Below are positions 38,301-45,970 of a stretch of DNA of 64,000 bases, one piece after another. The DNA is taken from NCBI GenBank assembly GCA_002070415.1, contig MWDF01000005.1, positions 34,577-98,576 on the forward strand, in the 5' to 3' direction. Below the pieces are notes generated by a model. That model did not search any database, was not told where the DNA came from, and was given only the letters and a program-made list of their open reading frames with translations. This stretch comes from Firmicutes bacterium ADurb.Bin153. GTDB lineage: Bacteria; Bacillota; DTU025; MWDF01. Both the position numbers and the translations under genes were made by a program. Each line of letters starts with the position of its first letter. Positions within the stretch are counted from its first letter, which is position 1.

Positions 38301-38877
38301 CGGAAGCCCTTCCAGTACGCTCATCTACGTCAACGAGCTTCCTTTCAGCATCCTTCTTCCTGTTCTTGTACCTCATGATCCCGGAGGCTTCGTCGAATAT
38401 GCCGCGCCGGTCGTTCGGCTGGGACGAGATTATCGCATCCACTTTGCCCTGCTCAATCACCGCGTAGGTCTCCTTGCCGAGGCCCGTGCCGGCGAACATG
38501 TCGTTTATGTCCCTGAGGCGGCATTCGATGTTATTGATCAGGAACTGGCTCTCGCCGTTCCTGAATACTCTCCTTGTCACGGATACTTCGTCGTACTCAA
38601 GGGGGATGGCCCTGTCGCTGTTGTCTATGACGACGGTGACCTCGGCCATACCCGATTGCTTCCTGCCGCTGGTGCCTGCGAATATGACGTCTGCCAAAGA
38701 TGAGCCCCTGAGAAGCCTTATGCTCTGCTCCCCCAGGGCCCATCTAATTGCATCCGACAGGTTGCTCTTCCCTGATCCGTTCGGTCCGACTACTGCCGTT
38801 ATGCCCTCTTTGAAGTCGAACTCGAACTTGCCGGCGAAGGTTTTGAACCCGTTTATATATAGCTTACTTAGCTGCAC
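35305..38877 (-). CDS. smc: Chromosome segregation ATPase SMC
   Basis: 1190 residues, a full-length SMC. The start is GTG at 38877, with GGAGGTA upstream. Walker A GPNGSGKSN is at 31-39. Two long coiled coils flank a hinge of roughly residues 510-660 with a Gly-rich SGGAVTGGARR, and the C-terminal head has LSLLSGGEKALAAIAL and the Walker B LDEIDAALDEAN. It forms the condensin-like complex with ScpA and ScpB. rnc lies 29 nt before it. Confidence 0.97.
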   Translation of the reverse strand: MQLSKLYINGFKTFAGKFEFDFKEGITAVVGPNGSGKSNLSDAIRWALGEQSIRLLRGSSLADVIFAGTSGRKQSGMAEVTVVIDNSDRAIPLEYDEVSVTRRVFRNGESQFLINNIECRLRDINDMFAGTGLGKETYAVIEQGKVDAIISSQPNDRRGIFDEASGIMRYKNRKKDAERKLVDVDERTGRASDIIDELSAKEPVLEEQAAAAQQYKCASAELASLEFKLICSEVAECSLKLDSSERELSAKTETRERAETELSAMEAEYEAVKMKTAETSISYDSAYMRSQAASKSAMKHELSIKDNEAALMRNRISLERASSDLDETERRLASMRDSLSGLSSRKNATRELIGGKDAEIGRMSMKIDEARGELDLIDKSMEKFKADHFALVSEVASIRSSIGSLKERREASDARKERLAMMLSAKRRLIDEARAELDKESKRLRQAREESSGISTKLEAAKKALGELRAEMDSESSAKDKVSSDLARCNAVLTGLESLEQEYEGYSPAVKAVLGEARKGLLKGIVCTAGEALSVPKGMETAIEAALGGQINDMICKSADDAAKCVDYLKSSRSGRATFLPLDIIRPSRFNVDGRLAGLEGFLGMASSLVTFDKEVELAVEYLLGATAVFKDLDAAIKAQRMGIRVKSATLEGETLTSGGAVTGGARRSQQESVITRKNRIASLKQEADGLSTSLKVINANIEGLRKRAQEGLEGISSIERSASAVEGLRKEVEALVSRKESEIEAASSQEALLKGELEDIESDESRWTDDTAKMELELRKAEQAAETHGNLSVTEKNQKNEKETALASLMDGFTSLQVEKATYEAELRALDSEITPVRATISQAEGELVRLGCQIEELEAAIGSLSDLIEDERQLCDGFQQEASSSTKELEEHRQKKAGLESELASLESALKLRRRRLSQAQDAENRLSLEKARLSGEFEALTSRLRKEHGISFEDIPKEEGTSLDREATNSRVAELKTLIADIGDVNLTAAEELENLRSRLDFMRAQIEDLDKARASLAQVIREAERTARKQFIEMFEQIRENFKEIFSQLFEGGQADIILVDEEEPLESGIEIICRPPGKKLSQLSLLSGGEKALAAIALIFSFLKSRPAPFCILDEIDAALDEANLQRFKELVCEYSQRSQMIIITHRRRTMESAGRVYGVTMEEQGVSKSVCVDTSQLTFQEGMV

Positions 38878-38906
38878 TTAAGTACCTCCGGACCCTTCGG
38901 AACGGC

Positions 38907-39614
38907 TCACTTCTTCTGGGCATATTCGCGTGATATGGCATCCGATGCCGCCTTCTGCTCTGCCTCCTTGATGCTGGAGCCGCTGCCTCTTCCCAGCTCT
39001 CTTCCGGCCTCAGTCACCATGACGTAGAAAACGGGATTGTGGTCGGGACCGGTGCGGCCTTCCACCACGTACTCCGGCAATCCCCGTCCGCTGCCTTGAA
39101 GCATCTCCTGCAGCGTCGACTTCGGGTCCCTCTGTGACGATTCTAGCTCTTCAGTGACGGCGGGTATCAGGACCCTCTCCAGGAAATCGTCCATAGGGTC
39201 GAAACCCCCGTCCAGATAGATGGCAGCTACCAGGGCCTCGAAGCATCCGGCGAGATTCCTCGGCTTATGCCTGCCTCCCGAGGCCTCCTCCTGCGCGGAC
39301 ATCCTCATTATCAAGTTCAGGCCCATCTGCCTGGCTGCTTTCGCCAACGACGCACCCGACAGCGCGTTTGAGGATTTGGTCGACAAAGCGCCTTCCTCGT
39401 CCTCGGGGTATGATAAATAAAGATGCCTTGCTATATAAGCCTTAAGCAAGGCATCGCCCAAGTATTCCAGCCTCTCGTTGCTTGCTTGCCTACCGAGGCC
39501 CTTCTGATAAGCGTAGGAAGTGTGCGTAATGGCCCTCTCCGCAAGGGACTTATCCGAAAAACAGTACCCTGATGACTTCTCCAGGGACCCTACTAGGATA
39601 TGTGATGGGGACAT
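38907..39614 (-). CDS. rnc: Ribonuclease III
   Basis: 235 residues with the catalytic signature NERLEYLGDALL (46-57; Glu50, Asp54 region) and a second acidic site in ALVAAIYLDGGF, then a C-terminal double-stranded-RNA-binding domain (PKSTLQEMLQGSGRGLPEY). It processes rRNA and degrades dsRNA. It lies 9 nt after acpP and before smc, the standard order. Confidence 0.96.
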   Translation of the reverse strand: MSPSHILVGSLEKSSGYCFSDKSLAERAITHTSYAYQKGLGRQASNERLEYLGDALLKAYIARHLYLSYPEDEEGALSTKSSNALSGASLAKAARQMGLNLIMRMSAQEEASGGRHKPRNLAGCFEALVAAIYLDGGFDPMDDFLERVLIPAVTEELESSQRDPKSTLQEMLQGSGRGLPEYVVEGRTGPDHNPVFYVMVTEAGRELGRGSGSSIKEAEQKAASDAISREYAQKK

Positions 39615-39623
39615 CTTACCTCA

Positions 39624-39869
39624 CTACTTCTTCGTCACCTTCATGACATACCTTATTGCCTGCCCTACGCTCTGCATCTCATCGAAGGCCTCGTCGGGGA
39701 CCGTGATCTTGAACTGGTCCTCGATCTCGTACACTATCTCGTTCAAGTAAAGGGAATCAGCCCCAAGGTCGTCCACGAATTTCGATTCCATGGTCACTTT
39801 CTCAGGTTTGACCGATAGTTTATCAACTATGATCTTCTTCACCTGTTCAAAGATTTCCTGCTCTGTCAT
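39624..39869 (-). CDS. acpP: Acyl carrier protein with divergent helix II
   Basis: An 81-residue four-helix ACP. The phosphopantetheine Ser39 is in LGADSLYLNEIVYEIEDQF. The usual DSLDTVEL surface is changed: Tyr replaces the Asp after DSL and Asn the residue before the conserved Glu. It sits 3 nt after plsX and 9 nt before rnc; fabD and fabG, which often lie between plsX and acpP, are absent here. Function as fatty-acyl carrier is expected. Confidence 0.93.
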   Translation of the reverse strand: MTEQEIFEQVKKIIVDKLSVKPEKVTMESKFVDDLGADSLYLNEIVYEIEDQFKITVPDEAFDEMQSVGQAIRYVMKVTKK

Positions 39870-39872
39870 CCT

Positions 39873-40874
39873 TTACACCTCCGATTGCTCCGTTTGTGCA
39901 GTCTTCGGATACGAATCCGCTATCTTTTCCGCAACGTTAGCCTCTATAGCTTTCGAGGCCACTTTTATGGCGTTGTAGAACGCAAACGAGTTACTGCTGC
40001 CGTGCCCCTTTATGACGAGTTTCCTAAGCCCCAGGAACGGGGCGCCACCGTAGTGCGAGTAGTCCAGCTTGTCGGAGAGCCTCTTGAGGGCCGATTTCAT
40101 CATAAGGCCGCCAAGCTTTGACTTGAGGTCCGTCATGGCGGCTTCCCTCACCATCTTGGAGAATACGCTACCCATTCCCTCAATCACCTTGAGGGTTACG
40201 TTGCCGGTGAAGCCGTCGCAGACCATGACGTGAGACGCGGTGGTCATGATGTCCCTTCCCTCGATATTCCCGATGAAGTTAAGGTCCGTGTCCTTAAGCA
40301 TCATGTATGCGTTCCTGATATAGTCGCGGCCCTTCTTCTCCTCCGTCCCGTTGTTTAGGAGCGCCACCTTCGGCTCTCCTATACCGAGGACGTTCTTCAT
40401 GTACGCCGATCCCATTATGCCGAACTCCATCAGGTTCCTGGCATCGCATTCGGGATTCGCCCCGGCGTCGATGAGCATGCTGGGGCCGGCTATGCCGGGC
40501 AGCACGACTCCTAGCGCGGGCCTTGAGTAGCCCTCCGCCCTTCCGATTATCAGGGTGGTTGCGGCAAGCAGGGCACCGGTGTTGCCCGTGGAGACGAATG
40601 CATCGGCACCGCCTTCGGAAACGAACCTCGAGCCGACCACCATGGATGAATCCCTCTTCTGCCTGATGGCAGTCATAGGGTCGTCAGCCATTGATATCTC
40701 CTGCGACGCATGGACTATCTGCATCTTCTCGGCCTCAGGATTCGCCGCCAGTATCCTCTCGCGATCGCCTACAAGGATGACTTCAATACCCTCCGAGCTT
40801 GCGCGAAGGGCTCCTTCAAGCACTGTATTGAGGCCTTTGTCCGAGCCCATCAGATCAGCTAGTATTCTGGCCAT
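39873..40874 (-). CDS. plsX: Phosphate acyltransferase PlsX
   Basis: 333 residues from the ATG at 40874, six nt after GAGGTG; upstream in-frame ATG and GTG lie inside that site. The protein has VSTGNTGALLAA, LIDAGANPECD, and GFTGNVTLKVIEG. The N-terminal motif, usually DAMGGDxxP, is DLMGSDKGL here. PlsX interconverts acyl-ACP and acyl-phosphate for PlsY. FakA/FakB encoded nearby make the same acyl-phosphate. Confidence 0.93.
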   Translation of the reverse strand: MARILADLMGSDKGLNTVLEGALRASSEGIEVILVGDRERILAANPEAEKMQIVHASQEISMADDPMTAIRQKRDSSMVVGSRFVSEGGADAFVSTGNTGALLAATTLIIGRAEGYSRPALGVVLPGIAGPSMLIDAGANPECDARNLMEFGIMGSAYMKNVLGIGEPKVALLNNGTEEKKGRDYIRNAYMMLKDTDLNFIGNIEGRDIMTTASHVMVCDGFTGNVTLKVIEGMGSVFSKMVREAAMTDLKSKLGGLMMKSALKRLSDKLDYSHYGGAPFLGLRKLVIKGHGSSNSFAFYNAIKVASKAIEANVAEKIADSYPKTAQTEQSEV

Positions 40875-40900
40875 GGGCATCACCTCACCACTATCGCGGA

Positions 40901-40925
40901 GCGGATCCCGGCATACGGAATCCGC
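40901..40925 (-). promoter_or_regulatory. Hairpin between rpmF and plsX
   Basis: GCGGATTCC/GGGATCCGC (9 bp with one G-U, 7-nt loop) lies in the 60-nt gap after rpmF, without a T tract. A stability element or weak attenuator is possible. Confidence 0.45.
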
Positions 40926-40934
40926 CCCCCGAGA

Positions 40935-41120
40935 TCACTCTTTCTCCGATACCGCGACTATCTCGCGTCCATCGTAGAAGCCGCACTCTCCACATACGGT
41001 GTGGGGGAGCTTCATGGCTTTGCACTTGGGACACTCGACAAGGGTGGGCGCCTCGGCCTTCCAATTGGCGCGGCGTTTACGAGTGCGCGACTTTCCGAAT
41101 CTCTGCTTTGGGTTTGCCAT
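40935..41120 (-). CDS. rpmF: 50S ribosomal protein bL32
   Basis: 61 residues: MANPKQRFGKSRTRKRRANWK and two CxxC pairs (CPKC, CGECG) that bind zinc. It is thus the zinc-containing form of bL32. It lies between yceD and plsX, the order found in very many bacteria. Confidence 0.96.
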   Translation of the reverse strand: MANPKQRFGKSRTRKRRANWKAEAPTLVECPKCKAMKLPHTVCGECGFYDGREIVAVSEKE

Positions 41121-41152
41121 CGATATTCCTCCTAATCGGACGGGGCGTTTTC

Positions 41153-41635
41153 CTATGCATCAATGCGATTGCCGCAAGTGCACTCCCCTTTGTTCAAATC
41201 TGCTCCGCACTGCGGACAGATGCCCTTACACGCTTCACCGCAAAGAAGCTTTATGGGAAGGTTGAGTATCAGCTCTTCCCTTATGTGCGGTGCCAAATCG
41301 ATTACGTGCCCTTCCAGCTTCTCGACGTCATCCCTGTCGAAACCCTCGGGCCCGTCCTTCATCTCCACGAAGATCCTCGTAATCGGTATCTTCACGTCCT
41401 GCCTGTAAACCCCAAGGCATCTGTCGCAATGCGCCTCGATGCTCGCCGTGATGCTACCCGTTGCCGCATATGCCCCGCCAACGTTGCTTACGGTGCCTCT
41501 ATAGCCAATGTCTCCGCTGACAGACGCACCCGGCCTGTCAAGCACGATGCCCTCGCTGGTCCACTTTAGGTCGACATCCAATGAGGCGCCGATTTCGGAC
41601 ATGATCCTCTCGATGTCTATTGCGAATGTCCTCAT
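41153..41635 (-). CDS. yceD: YceD family protein (DUF177)
   Basis: 160 residues from the ATG at 41635 (MRTFAIDIERI); seven more codons upstream are possible but lie over the ribosome site. The central block EAHCDRCLGVY and the C-terminal CGEACKGICPQCGADLN with a final CTCG are typical of DUF177, implicated in 23S rRNA accumulation. The DUF177-rpmF-plsX order is widely conserved. Confidence 0.9.
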   Translation of the reverse strand: MRTFAIDIERIMSEIGASLDVDLKWTSEGIVLDRPGASVSGDIGYRGTVSNVGGAYAATGSITASIEAHCDRCLGVYRQDVKIPITRIFVEMKDGPEGFDRDDVEKLEGHVIDLAPHIREELILNLPIKLLCGEACKGICPQCGADLNKGECTCGNRIDA

Positions 41636-41661
41636 CCCTGCTCGCCTCCAACACAAAGTTT

Positions 41662-41691
41662 AGTATATATGCGGGGATTTTTACCTGTCAA
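41662..41691 (-). promoter_or_regulatory. Sigma-A promoter of yceD-rpmF-plsX-acpP-rnc-smc-ftsY
   Basis: TTGACA, 18 bp, TATACT, in the short gap between the mpg stop and yceD. The expected start is about 20 nt before the coding region. Confidence 0.78.
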
Positions 41692-41693
41692 GG

Positions 41694-42284
41694 TTATTCG
41701 TTTACAGTCCTCCTCGATACGTGTCCGTTGGACCTGAGGAAAAACCGCAGCTTAGCTTCTTTCCCTTGTCCTACCCCTATCCTCGTAGAGCAGGCAATAT
41801 CGAGGTCTTCATTGTAATCGCTCTCCTCTATGTAGAGAGGCCTTTCCCAGAGAGCGTGCCCGTCGACAGACCTGTCTATCCCGAGGGCTTCGCATATCTT
41901 GCCCGGACCGCTGGCCAAATTGACCTCGTCTTCAGTACCCCTTCTCATCTTCATGAGAGGGATGCCCGTTTCCGGTTCCAGGGCTCTGATCAGAACCGCC
42001 TCTCCGACACCCTCTTCGCATGATACTACGTTGAAGCAGCAGTACATGCCGTATATAAGATATACGTACGCCCGTCCCGCCTCAAGGAACATGCTGGAGT
42101 TCCTCTTAGTCTTTCCCCGGCTGGCATGGCATGCAGGATCGTCTCTCAGGTACGCTTCAGTCTCAACGATCCTACCCCCCACGATCCCGTCATCGGTCTC
42201 ATGGACAAGCCTCATTCCTATCAGCTTCCTCGCCAGCTGCACCGTGTCGTATCCCGAGAAGAAAGACTTGCTTACGGGGGCCAT
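41694..42284 (-). CDS. mpg: DNA-3-methyladenine glycosylase (AAG/MPG family)
   Basis: A 196-residue enzyme with the AAG-fold signatures RIVETEAYLRDDPACHASRGKT-type core (Glu of VETEAY is the catalytic base), GRAYVYLIYGMYCCFNVV and ALEPETGI. It removes alkylated purines from DNA. The start overlaps the ackA stop by one base, so it is the last gene of the asp23-fakA-ackA unit. It is not known why it travels with ackA. Confidence 0.9.
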   Translation of the reverse strand: MAPVSKSFFSGYDTVQLARKLIGMRLVHETDDGIVGGRIVETEAYLRDDPACHASRGKTKRNSSMFLEAGRAYVYLIYGMYCCFNVVSCEEGVGEAVLIRALEPETGIPLMKMRRGTEDEVNLASGPGKICEALGIDRSVDGHALWERPLYIEESDYNEDLDIACSTRIGVGQGKEAKLRFFLRSNGHVSRRTVNE

Positions 42285-43489
42285 CAGCTCCTCGCCACTA
42301 TCTCCTTCGTATCCCTAGCTATAACAAGCTCCTCGTTGGTGGGTATGGCAAGCACTCTGATCCTGCTTTCAGGGGTAGTGAGGTCCATTTCCTTTCCTTT
42401 TATCATATTAGCTGCATCGTCTATCTTTATGCCGAGGAAGGTCAGCCTGTCACAGACCCTCTTCCTCATCTCGAAGCTGTTTTCCCCGATGCCGCCGGTG
42501 AAGACTATGGCATCAAGCTCTCCCATGGCTACCGCGTAAGCGCCTATGTATTTGACTATCCTGTATGCGAAGACGTCAAGCGCCAGCTTCGCAAATTCGT
42601 TCCCCTTGGCCGCGGCCTCCTCCAGATCCCTGAAGTCGTTGGAAAGGTAGTTCGACAACCCGAAGACTCCCGATTTCTTGTTAAGATAGCCGTTGACTAC
42701 CTCCTGTACGCTTAATCCGAGTTTCTCGCACAGTACAAGCACTATGCCGGGATCTAGGTCGCCTACCCTGGTCCCCATCACGAGGCCCTCCAGAGGGGTC
42801 AATCCCATCGTCGTGTCTATGCTCTTTCCGTGCTTAATGGCCGCTATGGAAGACCCGTTCCCCAGGTGGCACGTGATGACCGATGTCTGGTCGTACGGTT
42901 TCTTCAACATCTCGGCAGCCCTTGCGCTAACATACCTGTGGGAGGTGCCGTGGAAGCCGTAACGCCTTATCTTGTGCCTTTCATAAAGCTCGTAGGGAAG
43001 ACCGTATAGATAGGCTTCCTTGGGCATCGTCTGATGGAATGCCGTATCGAAGACACCTACCATCGGAACGTCAGGCATCAGTGACTGGCATGCGCGAATT
43101 CCCATTATGTTCGGCGGATTGTGTAAAGGGGCAAGGTCCTGGCACTCTATGAGGGCGTCGACTACTTCTCTTGTGATCGGCACTGAACCGGAGAACTTCT
43201 CGCCCGCGTGCACAACCCTATGGCCGACGGCCGATATCTCGCCGATGTCTTTTATGACGCCGTGGTCGGGATCCAGCAGGCTGTCGAAGACGGCCTTCAG
43301 AGCTTCCTCATGGTTCCTCGCCTCTACCTTAGTTTGCATCTTTGCTTTGCCGGTGGGCTGATGCTTTATGAAAGCCTCGTCGCTGCCTACCCTTTCGACT
43401 ATCCCTTTTGCCAGGACGGACTCATCCGTCATGTCGAAAAGCTGATATTTCACCGACGAGCTGCCACAGTTGACTACCAGGATCTTCAT
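42284..43489 (-). CDS. ackA: Acetate kinase
   Basis: 401 residues: MKILVVNCGSSSVKYQLF, VGHRVVHAGEKFSGS, RRYGFHGTSHRYVS and GLTPLEGLVMGTRVGDLDPG are the ASKHA-fold signatures of AckA. The enzyme makes ATP and acetate from acetyl phosphate in fermentation, fitting an anaerobe. pta, its usual partner, is not in the window. It is 32 nt after the coiled-coil gene. Confidence 0.97.
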   Translation of the reverse strand: MKILVVNCGSSSVKYQLFDMTDESVLAKGIVERVGSDEAFIKHQPTGKAKMQTKVEARNHEEALKAVFDSLLDPDHGVIKDIGEISAVGHRVVHAGEKFSGSVPITREVVDALIECQDLAPLHNPPNIMGIRACQSLMPDVPMVGVFDTAFHQTMPKEAYLYGLPYELYERHKIRRYGFHGTSHRYVSARAAEMLKKPYDQTSVITCHLGNGSSIAAIKHGKSIDTTMGLTPLEGLVMGTRVGDLDPGIVLVLCEKLGLSVQEVVNGYLNKKSGVFGLSNYLSNDFRDLEEAAAKGNEFAKLALDVFAYRIVKYIGAYAVAMGELDAIVFTGGIGENSFEMRKRVCDRLTFLGIKIDDAANMIKGKEMDLTTPESRIRVLAIPTNEELVIARDTKEIVARS

Positions 43490-43521
43490 CGCGAATACCC
43501 CCTAAATCTGGTTAGTTTGTT

Positions 43522-44064
43522 CTAGTTTCCTGAGCTGCGCCTTCTTTGCAATACCTCAAGGCCTTTCCTTGCCGCCCTCGCCGCGCCCAGAGCATTCTGC
43601 TCCACGCTTGCAAGGGTATTCTCGGCATATTCGTCCGCGCCCGACCTTATCCTCTGGGCCTCCTGCTTCGCTTCGTCGATAATCCTATCGGCCTCGGCCT
43701 TGGCATCCACAAGCTGATCCGTGACCTCCTGGGGCACGACCACTTCTTTCACCTGTGAGACTTCCTCGAAGGGCTCTTCAATCCTATCGTCTTGCGGAAG
43801 CGTTTGTCTCCTCTGCGAGGCACCGACCGGTTGGAAAGTATCGGTCCTTTGCTGGTGCTGCCTTGTTGCAGAAGACAAGCCCTCGGAACGTAACCCATCC
43901 CTCATCGCCGAGATCAGTCCCGACAATTCCTTCCTGTCGAGGACGCATTTGCCGGTGAACGGCATGGTGGGCGCACATTCCACAATCTCTTCGAGCCTAT
44001 CGAGGTATTCCTCAATCGTCGCGGTCGGGATATTTGCGCTGAAGCCGGATCTTACCATTTCCAT
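43522..44064 (-). CDS. Coiled-coil protein, possibly SepIVA/DivIVA-like
   Basis: 180 residues. The N-terminal part (residues 17-60) reads ATIEEYLDRLEEIVECAPTM, then FTGKCVLDRKELSGLI, which resembles what I recall of the N-terminal signature of actinobacterial SepIVA, a DivIVA-like division protein near DUF177 and rnc. A Gln-rich linker follows, then a charged Ala/Glu/Arg coiled coil (115-175) of the sort often annotated as ATP-synthase-B-like. It has no membrane segment. The start overlaps coaD by one base. Function is not established. Confidence 0.7.
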   Translation of the reverse strand: MEMVRSGFSANIPTATIEEYLDRLEEIVECAPTMPFTGKCVLDRKELSGLISAMRDGLRSEGLSSATRQHQQRTDTFQPVGASQRRQTLPQDDRIEEPFEEVSQVKEVVVPQEVTDQLVDAKAEADRIIDEAKQEAQRIRSGADEYAENTLASVEQNALGAARAARKGLEVLQRRRSSGN

Positions 44065-44534
44065 TACCTCTTTCTTAGGATCGATGCCACCGGTTTCGGC
44101 ACCATGTCCTCAACCGGACCTCCGAAATGGGCTATCTCTTTAATCGAACTGGAACTTATGAACTGGTTCTCAGCCGAAGTAACGATGAATACCGTCTCTA
44201 TCTCCGGAGCGAGCTTCCTGTTCATCAGCGCCATCGTGAACTCGTACTCGAAGTCGGTAACGGCCCTTAAGCCACGCAGTATTATCCTCGATCCTCTCTC
44301 CCTGGCAAAATCCACCAGCAGCCCCTCGAAGCTTGCGACTTCGACGTTGTCGATGCCTTCGCAGGCTTTCTCGAGCATCTCAACTCTCTGCTGGTCACTG
44401 AACATATACTTCTTCGCGGTGTTCCTAAGTACCGCGACTATAAGTCTATCATATATCTTAGCTGCCCTTTCGATTATGTCCATGTGACCGTTGGTCGGGG
44501 GATCGAAGGATCCTGGGAATATTGCTACGTTCAT
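44064..44534 (-). CDS. coaD: Phosphopantetheine adenylyltransferase
   Basis: 156 residues starting MNVAIFPGSFDPPTNGHMDII, with the nucleotidyltransferase TxGH motif (TNGH) and the C-terminal ENQFISSSSIKEIAHFGG. It makes dephospho-CoA. It is separated from rsmD by one base, the usual rsmD-coaD pair. Confidence 0.96.
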   Translation of the reverse strand: MNVAIFPGSFDPPTNGHMDIIERAAKIYDRLIVAVLRNTAKKYMFSDQQRVEMLEKACEGIDNVEVASFEGLLVDFARERGSRIILRGLRAVTDFEYEFTMALMNRKLAPEIETVFIVTSAENQFISSSSIKEIAHFGGPVEDMVPKPVASILRKR

Positions 44535-44535
44535 C

Positions 44536-45093
44536 CTATCCCTCCGTCAAGTACTGGTAGAAATCAACGTATGTCGCACCGTACTTATTCGTTCTTCTCC
44601 TCTTAAGGAAACCGTACTCCTCCGGCAGCACTACCGTCTTATCCCTCTCGACTACAACCACCGCCATAGGCTCCAGGATGTCACTTCCGGATAGAATCCG
44701 CATCATGCTATCGTATACTCCCGAAGCATATGGCGGATCCATCAGCACGATATCGTACGGCCCCCCGCTACTCCAGAGCATTCTCCCGGACGATGCGTCT
44801 TCTACGATGATGCGGACCCTTCCTGAAACTCCCAGCATCTTGGCATTCTGCTCGATCAACGACGCGACCGGCCTTGAATGCTCGATAAAAGAACATTCAG
44901 CCGAGCCCCTCGAGATTGCCTCGAAGCCGAGCGAGCCGCTTCCGGCAAAAAGGTCCACAACCCTTGCCCCTCGGAGTCTTTCCCCAAGGACGGCGAAGAT
45001 GCTCTCTCTTACTCTGTCCTGCGTAGGCCGGGTGCAGAATCCCTTAGGGGCTTTGAGCGTCCTTCCGCAGAGCTCGCCGCCTGTGATCCTCAA
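44536..45093 (-). CDS. rsmD: 16S rRNA (guanine-966-N2)-methyltransferase RsmD
   Basis: 185 residues: MRITGGELCGRTLKAPKG, then RPTQDRVRESIFAVL, the SAM-binding VVDLFAGSGSLGFEA and the catalytic DPPYASG (N/D-PPY motif). It methylates G966 of 16S rRNA. It directly precedes coaD and lies 12 nt after fakB. Confidence 0.93.
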   Translation of the reverse strand: MRITGGELCGRTLKAPKGFCTRPTQDRVRESIFAVLGERLRGARVVDLFAGSGSLGFEAISRGSAECSFIEHSRPVASLIEQNAKMLGVSGRVRIIVEDASSGRMLWSSGGPYDIVLMDPPYASGVYDSMMRILSGSDILEPMAVVVVERDKTVVLPEEYGFLKRRRTNKYGATYVDFYQYLTEG

Positions 45094-45105
45094 GAGCAGG
45101 GCCTC

Positions 45106-45957
45106 CTAAGCCTTATGCCAGCTGACGGCCACGGTGTGAGGGCCGCAATGGCACCCGACCGCAGGGCCGACAGTCGCCCTGAACATCTCTACGACGTTGT
45201 ACTCCTCATTGACGAGCCTTACCAGCTCTTCTGCCTTATCCTGCATCAGGGCGTCGTAGACGCAAACATATATCTTCGAGCCTGGAGCCGTCCTCGACTT
45301 CATGGTGTTCAGCATTCCGGGAACGATGTTCTTGCTGCCCCTTAGCTTTTCGACTGGGACGACCTTGCCTTTGATCTCGAGCATGGGCTTTATATTTAGT
45401 ATACCGCCCAACAGGGCGCTGGCGGCCCCTATCCTTCCGTTCTTCCTGAGATACTCGAGCGAATCCGGAACGAATATCGTATTTACACCGGCAGTCGCCT
45501 TCTTGATCTCCTGTCGCACCTTGTCGATGCCCGCTCCGGCCTCTATCGCCCTTGCTGCGGCGAGGACCACCAGGGCCTGACCGAAACAGACCTGGTTTGT
45601 GTCTATTACCTCAACCACTTTCTTGGATGTTTCCTCGTTGATCTGCCTTGCGGCCATCTCGGCGGATTGAATCGTGCCGCTGAGTTCGTTTGCCACATGC
45701 AGTGAGAAGATATAGTCGTAATCGGACAGCATCTTCCTGTACGTGTTTTCAAAATCCAATGGTATCGGCTGGTTCGTCCTCGGAAGAACATCGGATTTCG
45801 CCTGCATCTCATAGAACTGCATAGGGCTAAGGTCTATTACGTCCTTGTAGTTCTCATCCCCGAAAAGGATGTTAAGCGGAACCATCTTTATGCTGTATCT
45901 TTCATATAGTTCCTTAGTGAGGTCGCTTAAGGAATCCGTCACTAACCCAATCCTCAT
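45106..45957 (-). CDS. fakB: DegV-family fatty-acid-binding protein (FakB-like), copy 1
   Basis: 283 residues from the ATG at 45957, preceded by AAGGAGG. MRIGLVTDSLSDLTKELYE, SLHVANELSGTIQSA and RKNGRIGAASALLGG are DegV/FakB hallmarks, as is a C-terminal His-containing CHCGPHTVAV. In fatty acid kinase, FakB holds the fatty acid while FakA phosphorylates it. This copy and its upstream neighbour follow fakA, giving one kinase with two carriers that probably differ in acyl preference. Confidence 0.88.
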   Translation of the reverse strand: MRIGLVTDSLSDLTKELYERYSIKMVPLNILFGDENYKDVIDLSPMQFYEMQAKSDVLPRTNQPIPLDFENTYRKMLSDYDYIFSLHVANELSGTIQSAEMAARQINEETSKKVVEVIDTNQVCFGQALVVLAAARAIEAGAGIDKVRQEIKKATAGVNTIFVPDSLEYLRKNGRIGAASALLGGILNIKPMLEIKGKVVPVEKLRGSKNIVPGMLNTMKSRTAPGSKIYVCVYDALMQDKAEELVRLVNEEYNVVEMFRATVGPAVGCHCGPHTVAVSWHKA

Positions 45958-45970
45958 AGAACATCCTCCT

